Positions 38,401 through 50,400 of a stretch of DNA of 64,000 nucleotides are shown here, piece by piece; the first letter of the stretch is position 1, and each line of letters begins with the position of its first letter. Source of the DNA: Mytilus trossulus (taxonomy: Eukaryota > Mollusca > Bivalvia > Mytilida > Mytilidae); contig NC_086382.1 of NCBI RefSeq assembly GCF_036588685.1, positions 60,468,987-60,532,986 of the forward strand. Reading direction: 5' to 3'. The translations under genes were made by a program, and so were the position numbers. Below the pieces are notes generated by a model. It was given only the letters and a program-made list of their open reading frames with translations, made no database searches and had not been told where the DNA came from.

Positions 38401-41400
38401 AACATTGTGCACTGGACATACTTCCCAACACCTTGGCTAAAATTAATTTGGCTCGTTTATATTTCATAAAATTTTGACAAAGTATTTACTTTGAGTTTGA
38501 CCCTTTTACAAAAATATAAAAACTTCAAAAAAATTGAACCAACAGTTTTATCAGAAAAATTACACTGGTTATATAGCACTTTGACAAACACTTATTTTGA
38601 TCATTGAGAAGCTTAATATTACCTTAAAACACAAGTTGTTAAAATGTTTAGCTGAATTTACCGAGTTTTCTCCCTGTAGTGTCAGTAACCACCTTAAATC
38701 ATTTATCATCAATTTTTCTCACCAAGTTCATTTCATCAGCACCACATTCTTCTGCTATGGAAGATGACCTTGATATGACCTTTTCTCTCAAGGTCTGGGC
38801 AAGGTCAGCCTTAGTTCCTACTACCAGTATAGGGATCTGGTTACCAGCAAACTGTTCTGGGTCAAAATCGTACCTATAAAAGATCAGAACAGATAGATGA
38901 AAAGTTATTTTTTGTTAAGTCTCTCATTTTAATAGCAGTTTACAATGAAATGATCAGAGATATTGACTATAAAGGAGGTTTGCTAAAATGACCAACATTT
39001 AAAATCAGCATTTCTATCTTTTTAAACTGTAATTGTCAAGCCAATAATCAATGGTTCAAATTTGATAAAAAAAATTAAAAAAAAAAAAATTAAAAGTGTC
39101 AATGTAAAGATTTGGAGGTCCTGACCATTCATTCAAAAATATAAGGGCTAAAAACACTAAAATCCAGTATTTAGATTTCAGAGAGTTCGAATCATTTTCA
39201 TACTCAAGATTTGTGATTGTGAGATCTGGAGTTTTCAATTAAAAAAATCAACAGTTTCCTCCAAGAAATGAAAGGTTTCAAATATGGGGGCAGACCAATA
39301 ATAATTTGAATCCCTGATAATGGTATCCAATGACTGTTTTTGCATGTTAGCTAGTAGTATAGAAGATGACAAATAAATGTTGGTTGTTCATGTAAAATTA
39401 GTGAGAGTAATTTAAAAAAATATTGTGACTTGTTTTTTAAAGCTGTTGAACATGGTTAAGATAAATTCATATATTTTTTTTAGTTTTCCAAGTTTAATAA
39501 TTGCTATATATACCATCCAATAATTGATTTGAGGTATAATAACAATCTTTTTAGGTCACTACTTCAGAGGAGTCATGTAAATATTTCTTACCCATTGTTA
39601 AAATCTTTTGCATCATTTTTATTGAGAACCTCACCCAGCCATTTTCTAAGGTTTTGATGAGATTTTCTGTTGGTCAAGTCATGGACTAGAATTATACCTG
39701 CAGTAAAATATCAAAATGATAGTTAAATCCTTTCACTAACAATTAAGTCATTGTAAGTAATATAAGTGAATAGGCTAAATCATCAGGGGTAGATCCAGCT
39801 ATTTTTAAAGGGGGAAAGGGGGGTTCCAACTATATGTCCCCATTCAAAAAAGCAATGATGGTCCAAAAAAAACATATGAAAAAGACCGCTTTGGGAGGGG
39901 GAGCATAAGACACACCCTCTGTACGAAATTGTTGCAAGACTGAAAAAAAATGTAACTTTGGAATATCAAATAGTTAAAATTTACACATTCTTGTTGATGT
40001 TTGCTGTCTCATTGACATTTAACCCCCCTTGTATCTATAAATATCTTAGCTAAATTTCAAAGTGACCATCACAAGCATAAAATCTCAATATTTTTTTTAT
40101 TTATTTCAAATGCGGTAAAAATTTCTAATGGATAGAAAATGGTTGTTTGTCAGTATGGATTAATAATATGCTAATTATAAGTACTGTTGTTTTGAGGGAT
40201 TTCAGAAATCAATAGAATATGTGCAGATAAAAATGTATTAAAATTATGTTTAGCACAAGTAATCTGTACAGGTTCATACCATGTAAAACAGGACACATAT
40301 GTTATTTTATTTCATTATTAAATTACTCTTTGAGTTCAACAATACTTTTAAAAAATAACTTACCATTGACATTATTGTAAAATATTGATCTACTGTTCTG
40401 ATGACTGGAGGATCCACCTATATCCCACAATTCTGTGAAGTATGTTTTCTCTGATGGAGTTCCTGCTTTATAGTCGTGAAGCTATAAATATATAATCATT
40501 CATAAACGTATTTGATATTTTAAAAAGAATTCTAGATTCACTTCTATAAAACTTGATTATTTAAACTATTATGAAGAGAAATGGAACTTTAATCAGTGGG
40601 TGTCATATATTTATTAATGTTAAAGCTTCAGAAAACATTTCTTCTTCATTTTTCTTTACAAGACAAAAACAAACAAACCAACAAAAACATTTAATCAAAT
40701 TGCTTGTAAGCACTAAAAGGTAAATATTGCTTTAATTAGTTTAATATATCAAATGGAAGTTAAATTAATTTTTGCATCGTATAAAGCATTGGTTGTAGTT
40801 GATTCAACTAAAATTCTGGATAATGGGAGATAACTCATTCTTTTAAGATGACTTTAACAAAGTCAACATTTATATCTTCACAGAACAGATACTGAATCCT
40901 GCTAGATTGATAAATTTCTGGAAATGTTCATAGATAGAGCGTATAGATTGTTATGATCAATGCACTATATTGTGTGTATCAAAGAGGTAGTGATAAGCCT
41001 TGGAAGATTTAGATGTCAAGTCAGTAACATAGCTATAGTGTTAAGATTGCATTTCATGCAATATTTACCCAAAAAATGGTGTTGAATCCTTACCTTGACC
41101 TCTACTGAACAACCAATAGTATAACCTGGATTAGAATTTGGTTCATTGTGACACATTAAATGTACCAGTGAAGTCTTTCCAACACCTAAATGTAAAATTC
41201 ATATGTAAAAGATATATGTAATATGACATATAAATTGCACTGTGAAGCTGAAAAACTCACCCACTACCAAATTGCCCCATGCAAACTAGCCCCACTTTCA
41301 ACATACTTGTCCCATCAATATTGACCAACTGGCCCCACAAATTAAAAGGAGCTCAATTGTTTTGTTTGTATGTATGACTAAGTTGTCTTTTACTGTAATG

Positions 41401-44139
41401 ATTTCTTTGTACAGTCTTCTACCAATATAGAAAATCATTTTCATAACAGCATGGACAACTGCTATGGATGAATACTTCTTTGATAATAATAGTAAATACT
41501 GAATCATTTATCTTTAACTTGTTTGTCATAGGCTACCTATAACAGTGTTATTCATTTTTTTTAATTTTTTTTTTACATAAATATTAAAGGCTGTTAGTTT
41601 TCTCGTACAAATTGTTTGACATTGTCTTATCGGGGCCTTTTATAGCTGACTATGCGGTATGGACTTTGCTCATTGTTGAAGGCTGTACGGTGACCTAGGC
41701 TATAGTTGTTAATGTTTGTGTCATTGGTCTTTTGTGGATAGTTGCCTCATTGGCAATCATACCACATCTTCTTTTTTATATTTTACGCTCACTCAGTCTG
41801 TCAGAGGCCTTCTAATTAGGATTTAAATAGGATAAAAGAGTAAAGTATATGCAGGTGCACGATAAGAAAAAAATAAAGTTGAAGTATTCAACATTTTAAA
41901 ATTAATAAATCCACAAGTTTTAGTCCTCTGCTATTTTATCGTATTATGTGATTTAGCTTCTAGAACCTTTGTTGACCCCTAATTTTAAATGTTTATAACA
42001 TGTACAATTGAACAAATAGGCATCACATAAAGTTCATCTACATGTAATCTGACCCAGCCAATTGATATCCTCAGTGTGCCAAGAAATGGTCTTGTTCACA
42101 CTGTTATGAAAAAGATGAATATACTGTGAGGACAGTAAATATTATTTTGTATATTTGAGAATATTTTTTGTAGGCACTGGCTACAGTTACATGGAAATGT
42201 ACCAATAATAAAAAGAATGTTGTTACATTGGAGACTTACATTTATTGCCAGAATGCAGGGTTGGGTAAGGAACCGATTAATTATGATTGTAACAATAATA
42301 TTTGTGTCTAAAGTTACATTGCATTATTGTTACATGAAAGTCTGCAATGTACAATGGGACTTAGAAAATGTATTAACTTTTATTTGGTATTTACAATATT
42401 GCATACGATTTTTTAAACATTTACAATGTATTTACAATGACAGTTTCTAGTAATCCAGTAAGTTGTTTTTGGAGCATGTTTTAGTCCAAGCAGTAATCAC
42501 AAACCAGAGATGCGGCATTCTGCACATCTTTATTGCATACTGTTAAATTCCATTCTGCATTATCCCATTCCCATATTAATGTTACAGTAGATACAAATAT
42601 TATTGTTACATTTGTAAATAATTAGTTCCTTATCCACCCTGCAGCATTCCGGCAAATGATTCTCCAATGTTCATATGTTACAATATCTTTTTCCTATTGT
42701 TACATTTTGATGTAACTGCAGCCATAGTCCGAGGGGATGTCAGAGTAATCTCGTACTGCAGCCAGTGCCTTTTTTGAAGTCTTTTATGTCATGTATGTGG
42801 CACATAGAGTCTTTTAAGTGGCACTTTGGTATGAGGCCAAACAAAAAAGTATGTGTGTTTACTTTACCCCTACCTACCCTAATTTTCATCCCATACCATA
42901 GTCCAAATAATTATTTGGACGTAATATCCCTTAGTACCCTAAAGTTTGTTTTACCATTTTTTATTAAGCACTGTTAAAGCACAGGCACTTGTCTCAGAAA
43001 AAAATTTCCTATATAATACCTTATTATAACACAAGGTACTTAACTTGCATTTTAGAAAAATGTTAGGTGGTGACGAAGTTCCGTTATATGCCGCTTTATA
43101 GGCTGTCAACCTCACTAAAGCTTGTTATATCGTAAATCTAAATTGATTTATCTATACAATGGTGTATAACATGCCTACATTTGTTGTCGGAATCATCCGT
43201 AGCAATCCTACCAAAGTATGTCAATCATTATAATTTTGCAAACCGCTGAAGAATTGGCAATAAACGCGTCATGCTCCTTGTATATCTCGGTTTCCGATTG
43301 GTCAATTCTATGGGAAAGTCTAAATGGTTCTCGGAGTTATCTAATCTTGTTTCATTTCATACGTAAAGTCAAGAGAGAGTCTGCAAGACATAATTGACGT
43401 CATGGGAAAATTTGTAACTTAGACATACCACAAACAACACTTGTTAGATTTTTTCACGGTATATCATACATTTTTACTAACTGTATGATAAGTTCTATTC
43501 ATACGAAAACTAACAGTTTTTTTTACAACAATTATTATAATAAATCATTTACTGCGGCCGTTTATTGCCAATTCTTCAGCGGATTGCAAAATTGTTACGA
43601 TTGACATACTTTGGTAGGATTGCTACGGATGATTCCGACAACAAATGTAGGCATGTTATACACCATTGTATAGATAAATCAATTTAGATTTACGATATAA
43701 CAAGCTTTAATGAGGTTGACAGCCTATAAAGCGGCATATAACGGAACTTCGTCACCACCTAACATTTTTCTAAAATGCAAGTTAAGTACCTTGTGTTATA
43801 ATAAGGTATATAGGGAAATTTTTTTTCTGAGACAAGTGCCTGTGTGTTAAAGTCACAATGCTGCCCCCATAGACTCAATGTAAAAAAATATTTAAAATAA
43901 AAACAATTCCCTAACTACCTACATAGTATCTACCTATTTTTTTTAGCATGTGACAGTACACACACACACAGACACACAAACTTTTTTGTTTGGCCTGATA
44001 CAGAAATTTTAGGTGTATTTTAAAACAGGTATGTGATAAATTAACTTAAGCTTGTCATGTAAATATCATATTCAGAAATTTTACCAGAATCGCCAACGAC
44101 TATGATCTTTATTTTATCATAAGCTTGAAACCCTGCCAT
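29428..44139 (-). CDS. RABL3: Rab-like protein 3, small GTPase, seven exons recognised
   Basis: Exons: 44139-44085, 41185-41094, 40481-40364, 39697-39592, 38873-38723, 35243-35172 and probably 29487-29428. All junctions are GT/AG and phases agree, giving 217 residues against 236 in human (recalled). Visible motifs are the P-loop GDSGVGKTS (16-24), ELWDIGG (66-72, where typical Rabs have WDTAGQ), the VHDLTN block after residue 91, and GTKAD (143-147) as the guanine-specificity motif. [13 protein letters not shown] block near 185-196 is diagnostic of RABL3. The last exon ends [13 protein letters not shown], resembling the family's basic tail. About 17 residues expected between FFDK and this tail are absent, so one short exon was probably missed. 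There is no C-terminal prenylation CAAX or CC. The family is linked to Ras prenylation and cell proliferation in vertebrates. Introns hold many transposons. Its start lies 336 bp from TOLLIP on the other strand. Confidence 0.92.
29642..31727. mobile_element. Compound TIR element holding copy 2 of the 1.96-kb core
   Basis: Outer inverted repeats of about 40 bp begin caatctaattaaaat (29642) and end with its complement (31727). Flanking 9-mers caaattatc (29633-29641) and caaattctc (31728-31736) match at 8 of 9 bases. Just inside the left arm is a 15-bp stem hairpin (29682-29732). The core (29732-31690) is highly similar to 4787-6751 in the same orientation, with its own inner inverted repeat (29758-29771 and 31677-31690, one mismatch). 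The earlier copy lacks the outer arms. It lies in the last recognised intron of RABL3. Confidence 0.75.
29682..29732. repeat. 15-bp stem hairpin
   Basis: aatgcttggtcgctg pairs perfectly with cagcgaccaagcatt across a 21-base loop. It lies between the outer arm and the core of the compound element. Confidence 0.85.
33950..33994 (-). other. Speculative 45-nt RABL3 micro-exon
   Basis: On the minus strand GGTTTCAG precedes 45 bases that are open in the needed phase and end at AAC|GTAAGTTGG, a strong donor. It would insert 15 residues exactly where RABL3 is about 17 short. The peptide does not clearly resemble the family, so this is a guess for RNA data to test. Confidence 0.15.
34830..35000 (-). 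repeat. Satellite-like repeat 'R6' fragment
   Basis: Minus-strand phrases 'accattgatcaataaaaacg', 'aggtcaag' and 'cttcatacc' match the R6 copy at 28560-28940. It lies in a RABL3 intron. Confidence 0.45.
35485..35996 (+). repeat. Dispersed repeat 'R5', longest copy
   Basis: About 510 bp ending 'cgtaggtggggcataaaaa'. It contains two tandem versions of a 'gaaagatcatatcataagca ... ttgattggacttcaactt ... catcaaaaactacct' module, then a run of 'gaacgaa/gacgga' tetramer-like DNA (35865-35945). It is in a RABL3 intron and is useful as the uninterrupted reference for 11120-11850. Confidence 0.7.
36881..38423. mobile_element. Foldback element with 'acatcg' subrepeat arms
   Basis: The ends share atgtccagtgcac followed by 'gatg' or 'aatg' in inverted orientation. 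The direct 9-mer cccaacacc flanks both sides (36872-36880, 38424-38432). The left third (36890-37310) is packed with 'acatcgttgacatcgttaac' type phrases in units of about 90 bp. The right third (37725-38400) carries the complementary 'cgatgttaacgatgt' phrases. The middle is unrelated AT-rich DNA with a small 'cccagtatttcccacta' duplication (37459-37530). It is non-coding and lies in a RABL3 intron. Confidence 0.75.
41630..41790 (+). repeat. Dispersed repeat 'R1'
   Basis: Close to the copy at 16868-17030: 'ttttatagctgactatgcgg', 'cattgttgaaggctgtac', then 'cattggcaatcataccacat'. It lies in RABL3 intron 1. Confidence 0.65.
42832..43998. mobile_element. TIR element with TA duplication, host of MITE copy C
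   Basis: The ends are tgaggccaaacaaaaaagt (42832) and the complement of tcaggccaaacaaaaaagt (43998), a 19-bp inverted repeat with one mismatch. TA flanks both ends (42830-42831, 43999-44000). Both inner sides carry 'ctacctacc' DNA. Without the 865-bp insertion it would be about 300 bp. A TA duplication fits Tc1/mariner-type MITEs. It lies in RABL3 intron 1. Confidence 0.7.
42980..43844. mobile_element. CACAGGC-family MITE, copy C (865 bp), nested
   Basis: The inverted arms are about 290 bp, nearly identical, and begin cacaggcacttgtctcagaa. A loop of about 290 bp separates them. The 8-bp target duplication tgttaaag is perfect (42972-42979, 43845-43852). No transposase. Confidence 0.9.
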
Positions 44140-44475
44140 GATCCATTTCCAACCTGAAAAAGTGATGTGTCCAACCAAAACGAAAATAGATTCATGAAGG
44201 GTTATCTGCTCTTGATACGTCTAGATTCCAGTTTGGTGTGCGTAGTTTCAAAATTGTCAACATTTGATTTCAACTTTTGAAGTTATAAAGTCCTGTTATA
44301 TATTCTTTTGTTATTTCTTTTACAGTGAAATTTTAGACCTTGATTTATCACTTTGTAAACAGTGTACTCTTTTTTTTCCTAAGCGGCCGTTGCATGAAAT
44401 TGTCGGTCTTTAGTTTTCCATTACTCATAACTTGTGACTGTCAACAAAAAAATATAAGACTTTTAGTAGTTCGTG
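44140..44475. promoter_or_regulatory. Shared head-to-head promoter interval, RABL3 and TOLLIP
   Basis: 336 bp separate the two start codons on opposite strands, so both 5' UTRs and core promoters must lie here unless unseen upstream exons exist. A GC-richer patch, aagcggccgttgcatg, lies at 44381-44396. No convincing TATA box was found. Confidence 0.6.
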
Positions 44476-47400
44476 ATGGCCTCAACAAATGATACCACCT
44501 CTGCAACTCGAAGAAATCAGGTATGTTATTTGATAAATTCAATACTTTTACTGATTAAATATTTAGAAAATTCGTTTTAATAGGTTCAAAATAGCTAGTT
44601 TACCATTTTTAATTCCTGCTTATCATGTAGAACTGTCTATAACATGTCTTATATATATTTATTGGAAGTAATAAAACAAATACAAAAATGAAGAATCATT
44701 GATGCTGAAAATATTCGTCAATTCATTCTTAATTTTTAAAAAAAGACAACAGCAGATAGCAGCTGTATAGCCCACCAATGTGGGTCTCATTGGGGTCTAA
44801 GCGTGATTGCCGATTTTTTGAAAGCGTGACACCTGAAAAAAGTTTATTCTGTCTTGAAAACGGGAAATGAGGTAGAGCGCGACCCAGGAAATGAAAAAAA
44901 AAAGGAGAATTGCTTATGTACATAGTGTAAGCGGGATATGGGAATCTGACAAAACAGTAAGCGGGATATGGGAATCTGGCAAAACAGTAAGCGGGATCCA
45001 ATGGGTCATCAATGCATCAAGAAAATCCATCACCTGCAGGTTACCAATAATCATTTTTAATAAAAAATTTACACATTTAAAAAATAACCAATTATAATGT
45101 CATAAACTTGTACAGTGTTATTAAAAGAGATTTTCTTTTTATAATTTTAAACTTAATTTGCCTACTTGTCTGTTTATGTCATGATGTACTTATGCATGTT
45201 ATGATTAATGATGTGATGATCCTATATTTTTCAAAGAAAATGCTTCTGCTTTTTTTCATCCAAAAACCTTGGTGGTGATTAATCACTTAACTGAACAAAA
45301 TCCTTTGCCCGAATACCAATTGGTCAGAACTTCTGACATGTTTGAAAACAGGAAACTAATTCAAAAGAAAGTCAATGAAAGTGGTGGAATGACATTTTCC
45401 AGGACATTGATTAAATCTTTATTTTTGCAGGAACTCAGGATTTACACTTACATGACCTATTGGGCCTTTTGAATTAATGCTTTATTTTTTCAGGATTTCA
45501 GGTTTTTTAAAAGTCGTTTTAATATGATTCATTGAAAATAAGTAAAAAAAAATAGGGCCTTCTTTTACATTAATGCATTATCCATATAACAAATTACAAA
45601 ACTCAGTTGCTGATAAATTGGCTTACAAGCAAAGCTTTAAACCTGGATAAAGTATTCACTAAAATAAGCTGTTTTACAGATGAATTCATGCACAAGAAAC
45701 ATGATGAAATACATACAGAAATATTTTGTTCAATTTTAGGTTATGGTTGGAGAATTACCAGAAGATTTTCTGAGAGTACCTGTAGAGGTAGCACAAGCTC
45801 AAGTAATGGCAGACGAAAGAGTTGCAAGGCTTGTACAAGCACAGCAGCAAGGGGGATTCGTTGCTATCCCAGCAAATACTGTTGGTAGACTTACTATAAC
45901 TGTTGCACAGGTAAAATACATGTATTTAGGTTTCTCAACTCAATTATCTTTAACTTTCTTCAATAAGTACTGTAAACATGAAATAAAATCAAACTGTTAA
46001 CTGGATATAAAAACAGGGGTATCATCACTGATTATCATCATCTTATTTATCATTACAATTCATTAAAATGGCTCAGTTTTCTAGCAAAGAAAAATGTGTA
46101 TAATTGAAATTTCACGTTTTCAGGCCAAGTTGAATAAGAACTATGGACTAACAAAAATGGATCCGTATGTTAGAATGAGAATTGGTCACTCTGTGTTTGA
46201 GACGCCTACAGATTATAATGGTGCCAAAACTCCTAGATGGAATAGAAATGTTAATGTGTAAGATATAAAGTGTGATGTCCGAGATTAAGATATAGACCAT
46301 GTCTTTAATTGATCATAAAATTGCAAGAACAGTGCTGTGGATTTCAACTACTATTTGATTGAATATTTTCAGTGCAAATTCAAAAGGTTACAAAAGAGGT
46401 CTGATGAAAAGGAAATCATTTCTTAAGTGTGAAGAAAAAAAAAACTTATTTTTCATGTTATGAAAGAACTATATAAATTGCTGATATAGATGTAGATCTA
46501 CAAATGTTTATATAATAACTAATGACTAATTATAGTAAATCAGAAGTAAATTTGTAAAAACTTGTTCATTAGTATTCTAACGTCCTTAATGATTTCTAGA
46601 GCAAACAATAAACAATTGACTGATTTTGGTTATAAATACTTTTCTCTTAAACCATAGTAACAGCATTTATTTACTTATTAATAAACAATGTTTGATAGAA
46701 TCTGAATACATACACATTGAAGTAATATACAATATTCTAGATATATATATTCAGTACTTCAACTACAATTTTCAATATTTAACAATTAGTTTTATAATAA
46801 CATGACACAACTTAACAAAAAGAAATTGTGAAATCAAAGAACAATCTTTGCCATAAAAGTATTTATTCATTACATGTGTAACATTTTTTCGAAGCTCTAA
46901 AAAGCAAATTTGTATGTGCTCAAAAGAATAAAAATATTACTTTGTTAGATTTTAAAACAACTTCAAAGTAATTCTATGTGCTAAAAATATAGATCTCACC
47001 ACTGCATTTTATACAGTATTTCCAACTTGAGACAGTTAAATTTTAAATTAAGAAAGTGAAGCTTTCCAAGATTTTTGAATATTTGAAATTTAACTGTTTA
47101 GAGTGAAGAAATATAATACACAAGATATATATAATAGGGGTGGACTTTGTTTCTCTAATGATCTATCGATTTAAGACGATTTCTAAACAAAACTTTTACT
47201 TCCTTCTTAAAGATTTGAAGAAAGATGCACGTTCTTTATATGTGACATCATCATGTCATGACACCACAATAGGAAATTCAGTAGGAATCAGGAATATTTG
47301 ACATCATACACTGCTAATTTAGCATAGGTACTTTTTCAGTACAAAAAATCTGTAGTAATGGAAAGTTACTTTTAAAATATAGTACTTTTTTAGTACTTTA

Positions 47401-50400
47401 AATTTATTGTAATATTTAGGTACCTGTTTTTTACAGTACTTGATTTGTACTTCAAATTTTAAGTACTCAATTTGTACTTTAATTGTGTAGTACTAAATGT
47501 GTACCTCAAATATTAGGTACTCATTTTGTACCTTTATTTTGAAGTGCTTGATATGTACTTAAATTTTAAGTACAAATCAAGTACTAAAAAAAACAGGTAC
47601 CTAAATATTACAATAAATTTAAAGTACTAAAAAAGTACTATATTTTAAAAGTAATTTTCCAGTACCACAGATTTTTTGTACAGAAAAAGTACCTATGCAA
47701 AAGTAGCAGTGTAGTTGATTTGTACCAAGCATTAGATGAGAAATATTTTTTTCACACTGATTGAAAAATATGAAATTAGCATTAGAATTAGAGAATATAG
47801 TATAGTAAATAAAAATCCAATATCAAGAAAGTAAATTTTTGATTTTGATTTTCAGATATTTACCTCATGGCGTAGACTCCATGTATTTAGAGATTTTTGA
47901 TGAGGTAAGAAAAGAAATTTACATACTAAATGATACACAAACAGCATCTTTAAATTCATCATTTTGAAAGCATTTATATACACATGTATCAGAATCTATG
48001 CATTTTGAAATTAAAAAATAATATAAATGTTAACAGTCTTTAATAAAAAATGCCTGTAGATTTTCTGTTTCAATGTTCCAAGACTATTTTTTTTAACTTG
48101 GATTATCTCCCCTATATGCCTTATAGTTACAGAATGCATGTAAATAAGGATATTTTTAAATGAGTAAATGTCATCAAAAATTAAAACTAGAATAAAAGAA
48201 CCATTCATATCAAATAGATACAGCAAACTTGCCATCACTGCCCATTGGATATAATTCACCCCTCTAACAGCAAACTTGCCATCACTGCCCATTGGATATA
48301 ATACACCCCTCTCAAAAGAGACAGCTTCAAAATTTATACATCGATCAATACAATTTTCTTACTGTTTTTGTCATCCATTAAACAAATTTATGTAATTGCA
48401 TATTATTCTAATCTTAATTGATATATTACAGAGACAGTTAACAATGGATGAGAGAATAGCCTGGGCCTATATCACTATTCCACAGTCAACATTCAATGGG
48501 GATACAGCTGATGACTGGTTCCCTCTTAGTGGTAAACAAGGAGATGAGAAGGAAGGCATGATCAATTTAGTTATGACTATGACAGTGAGTAGCAGGAATA
48601 TTTCTATTATAAATCATCAAAGATAACAGGATTATAATTTGTTAGCATTTCATCTGCTTAACTTTATTATTGATAAGGTTTTAATAGATATAGGAAGATG
48701 TGGTGTGAGTGCCAATGAGACAACTCTCCATCCAAATAACAATTTTAAAAAAAGTAAACCATTATAGGTCAATGTACGGCCTTCAACAAGGAGCCTTGGC
48801 TCACACCAAACAACAAGCTATATAGGTCCCCAAAATTACTAGTGTAAAACCATTCAAACGGGAAAACCAACGGTCTAATCTATATATAAAAACGAGAAAC
48901 GAGAAACACGTATAAATTACATAAAAAAACGACAACTACTGTACATCAGATTTTACATCAGATTTAAGTTTACAGATTACCGTTTCAAACCTTTAAATCT
49001 TAAGATGAACATTAACAGTAACAGTCTAGAGGAAGAACATCATTAAAAGACTTATTTCTCAAAAATATTGTTTTTGGACAATCTTTTCCTTATTGGGTTC
49101 TGATTCTTTTTATTTTATTGCAAAATGGAATTCATCTTCAATGGCTGATTTGCAAGAAGTGCTTACAGTACTCATCTCTTTAGACAAATATATCGATATT
49201 ATCCTTATTTAATCAACAATTAACTATTGCTCATCTTGATTTAAATACAATTTGATACAATATCTATTTGAACATTTTATAAAACAATGAAAAGAACTGT
49301 CAAGAGATAATTGTGTATTTTCTATACATGTATGTTCGTATTTCTCTGTTGTAGAAAGTAGAACAGCCACCAGTAGTTTATCCACAACAATCTGTACAAG
49401 TCATCCCATCCAGTTATCCTCCACAGTTAGGTCCCGGCTACGCTCCACAATTAGGTATGATATATCCTGTGACAAAAGTAGTGTATCCACAACAATCTGT
49501 ACAAGTCATCCCATCCAGTTATCCTCCACAGTTAGGTCCTGGCTACGCTCCACAATTAGGTAGGATATATCCTGTGACAAAAGTAGTGTATCCACAACAA
49601 TCTGTACAAGTCATCCCATCCAGTTATCCTCCACAGTTAGGTCCTGGCTACGCTCCACAATTAGGTATGATATATCCTGTGACAAAAGTAGTGTATCCAC
49701 AACAATCTGTACAAGTCATCCCATCCAGTTATCCTCCGCAGTTAGGTCCGGGCTACGCTCCACAATTAGGTATGATATATCCTGTGACAAAAGTAGTGTA
49801 TCCACAACAATCTGTACAAGTCATCCCATCCAGTTATCCTCCACAGTTAGGTCCGGGCTACGCTCCACAATTAGGTATGATATATCCTGTGACAAAAGTA
49901 GTGTATCCACAACAATCTGTACAAGTCATCCCATCCAGTTATCCTCCACAGTTAGGTCCTGGCTACGCTCCACAATTAGGTAGGAGATATCCTGTGACAA
50001 AAGTAGTTTATCCACAACAATCTGTACAAGTCATCCCATCCAGTTATCCTCCACAGTTAAGTCCGGGCTACGCTCCACAATTAGGTATGATATATCCTGT
50101 GACAAAAGTAGTTTATCCACAACAATCTGTACAAGTCATCCCATCCAGTTATCCTCCACAGTTAGGTCCTGGCTATGCTCCACAATTAGGTATGATATAT
50201 CCTGTGACAAAAGTAGTGTATCCACAACAATCTGTACAAGTCATCCCATCCAGTTATCCTCCACAGTTAGGTCCTGGCTATGCTCCACAATTAGGTAGGA
50301 TATATCCTGTGACAAAAGTAGTGTATCCACAACAATCTGTACAAGTCATCCCATCCAGTTATCCTCCACAGTTAGGTCCTGGCTATGCTCCACAATTAGG

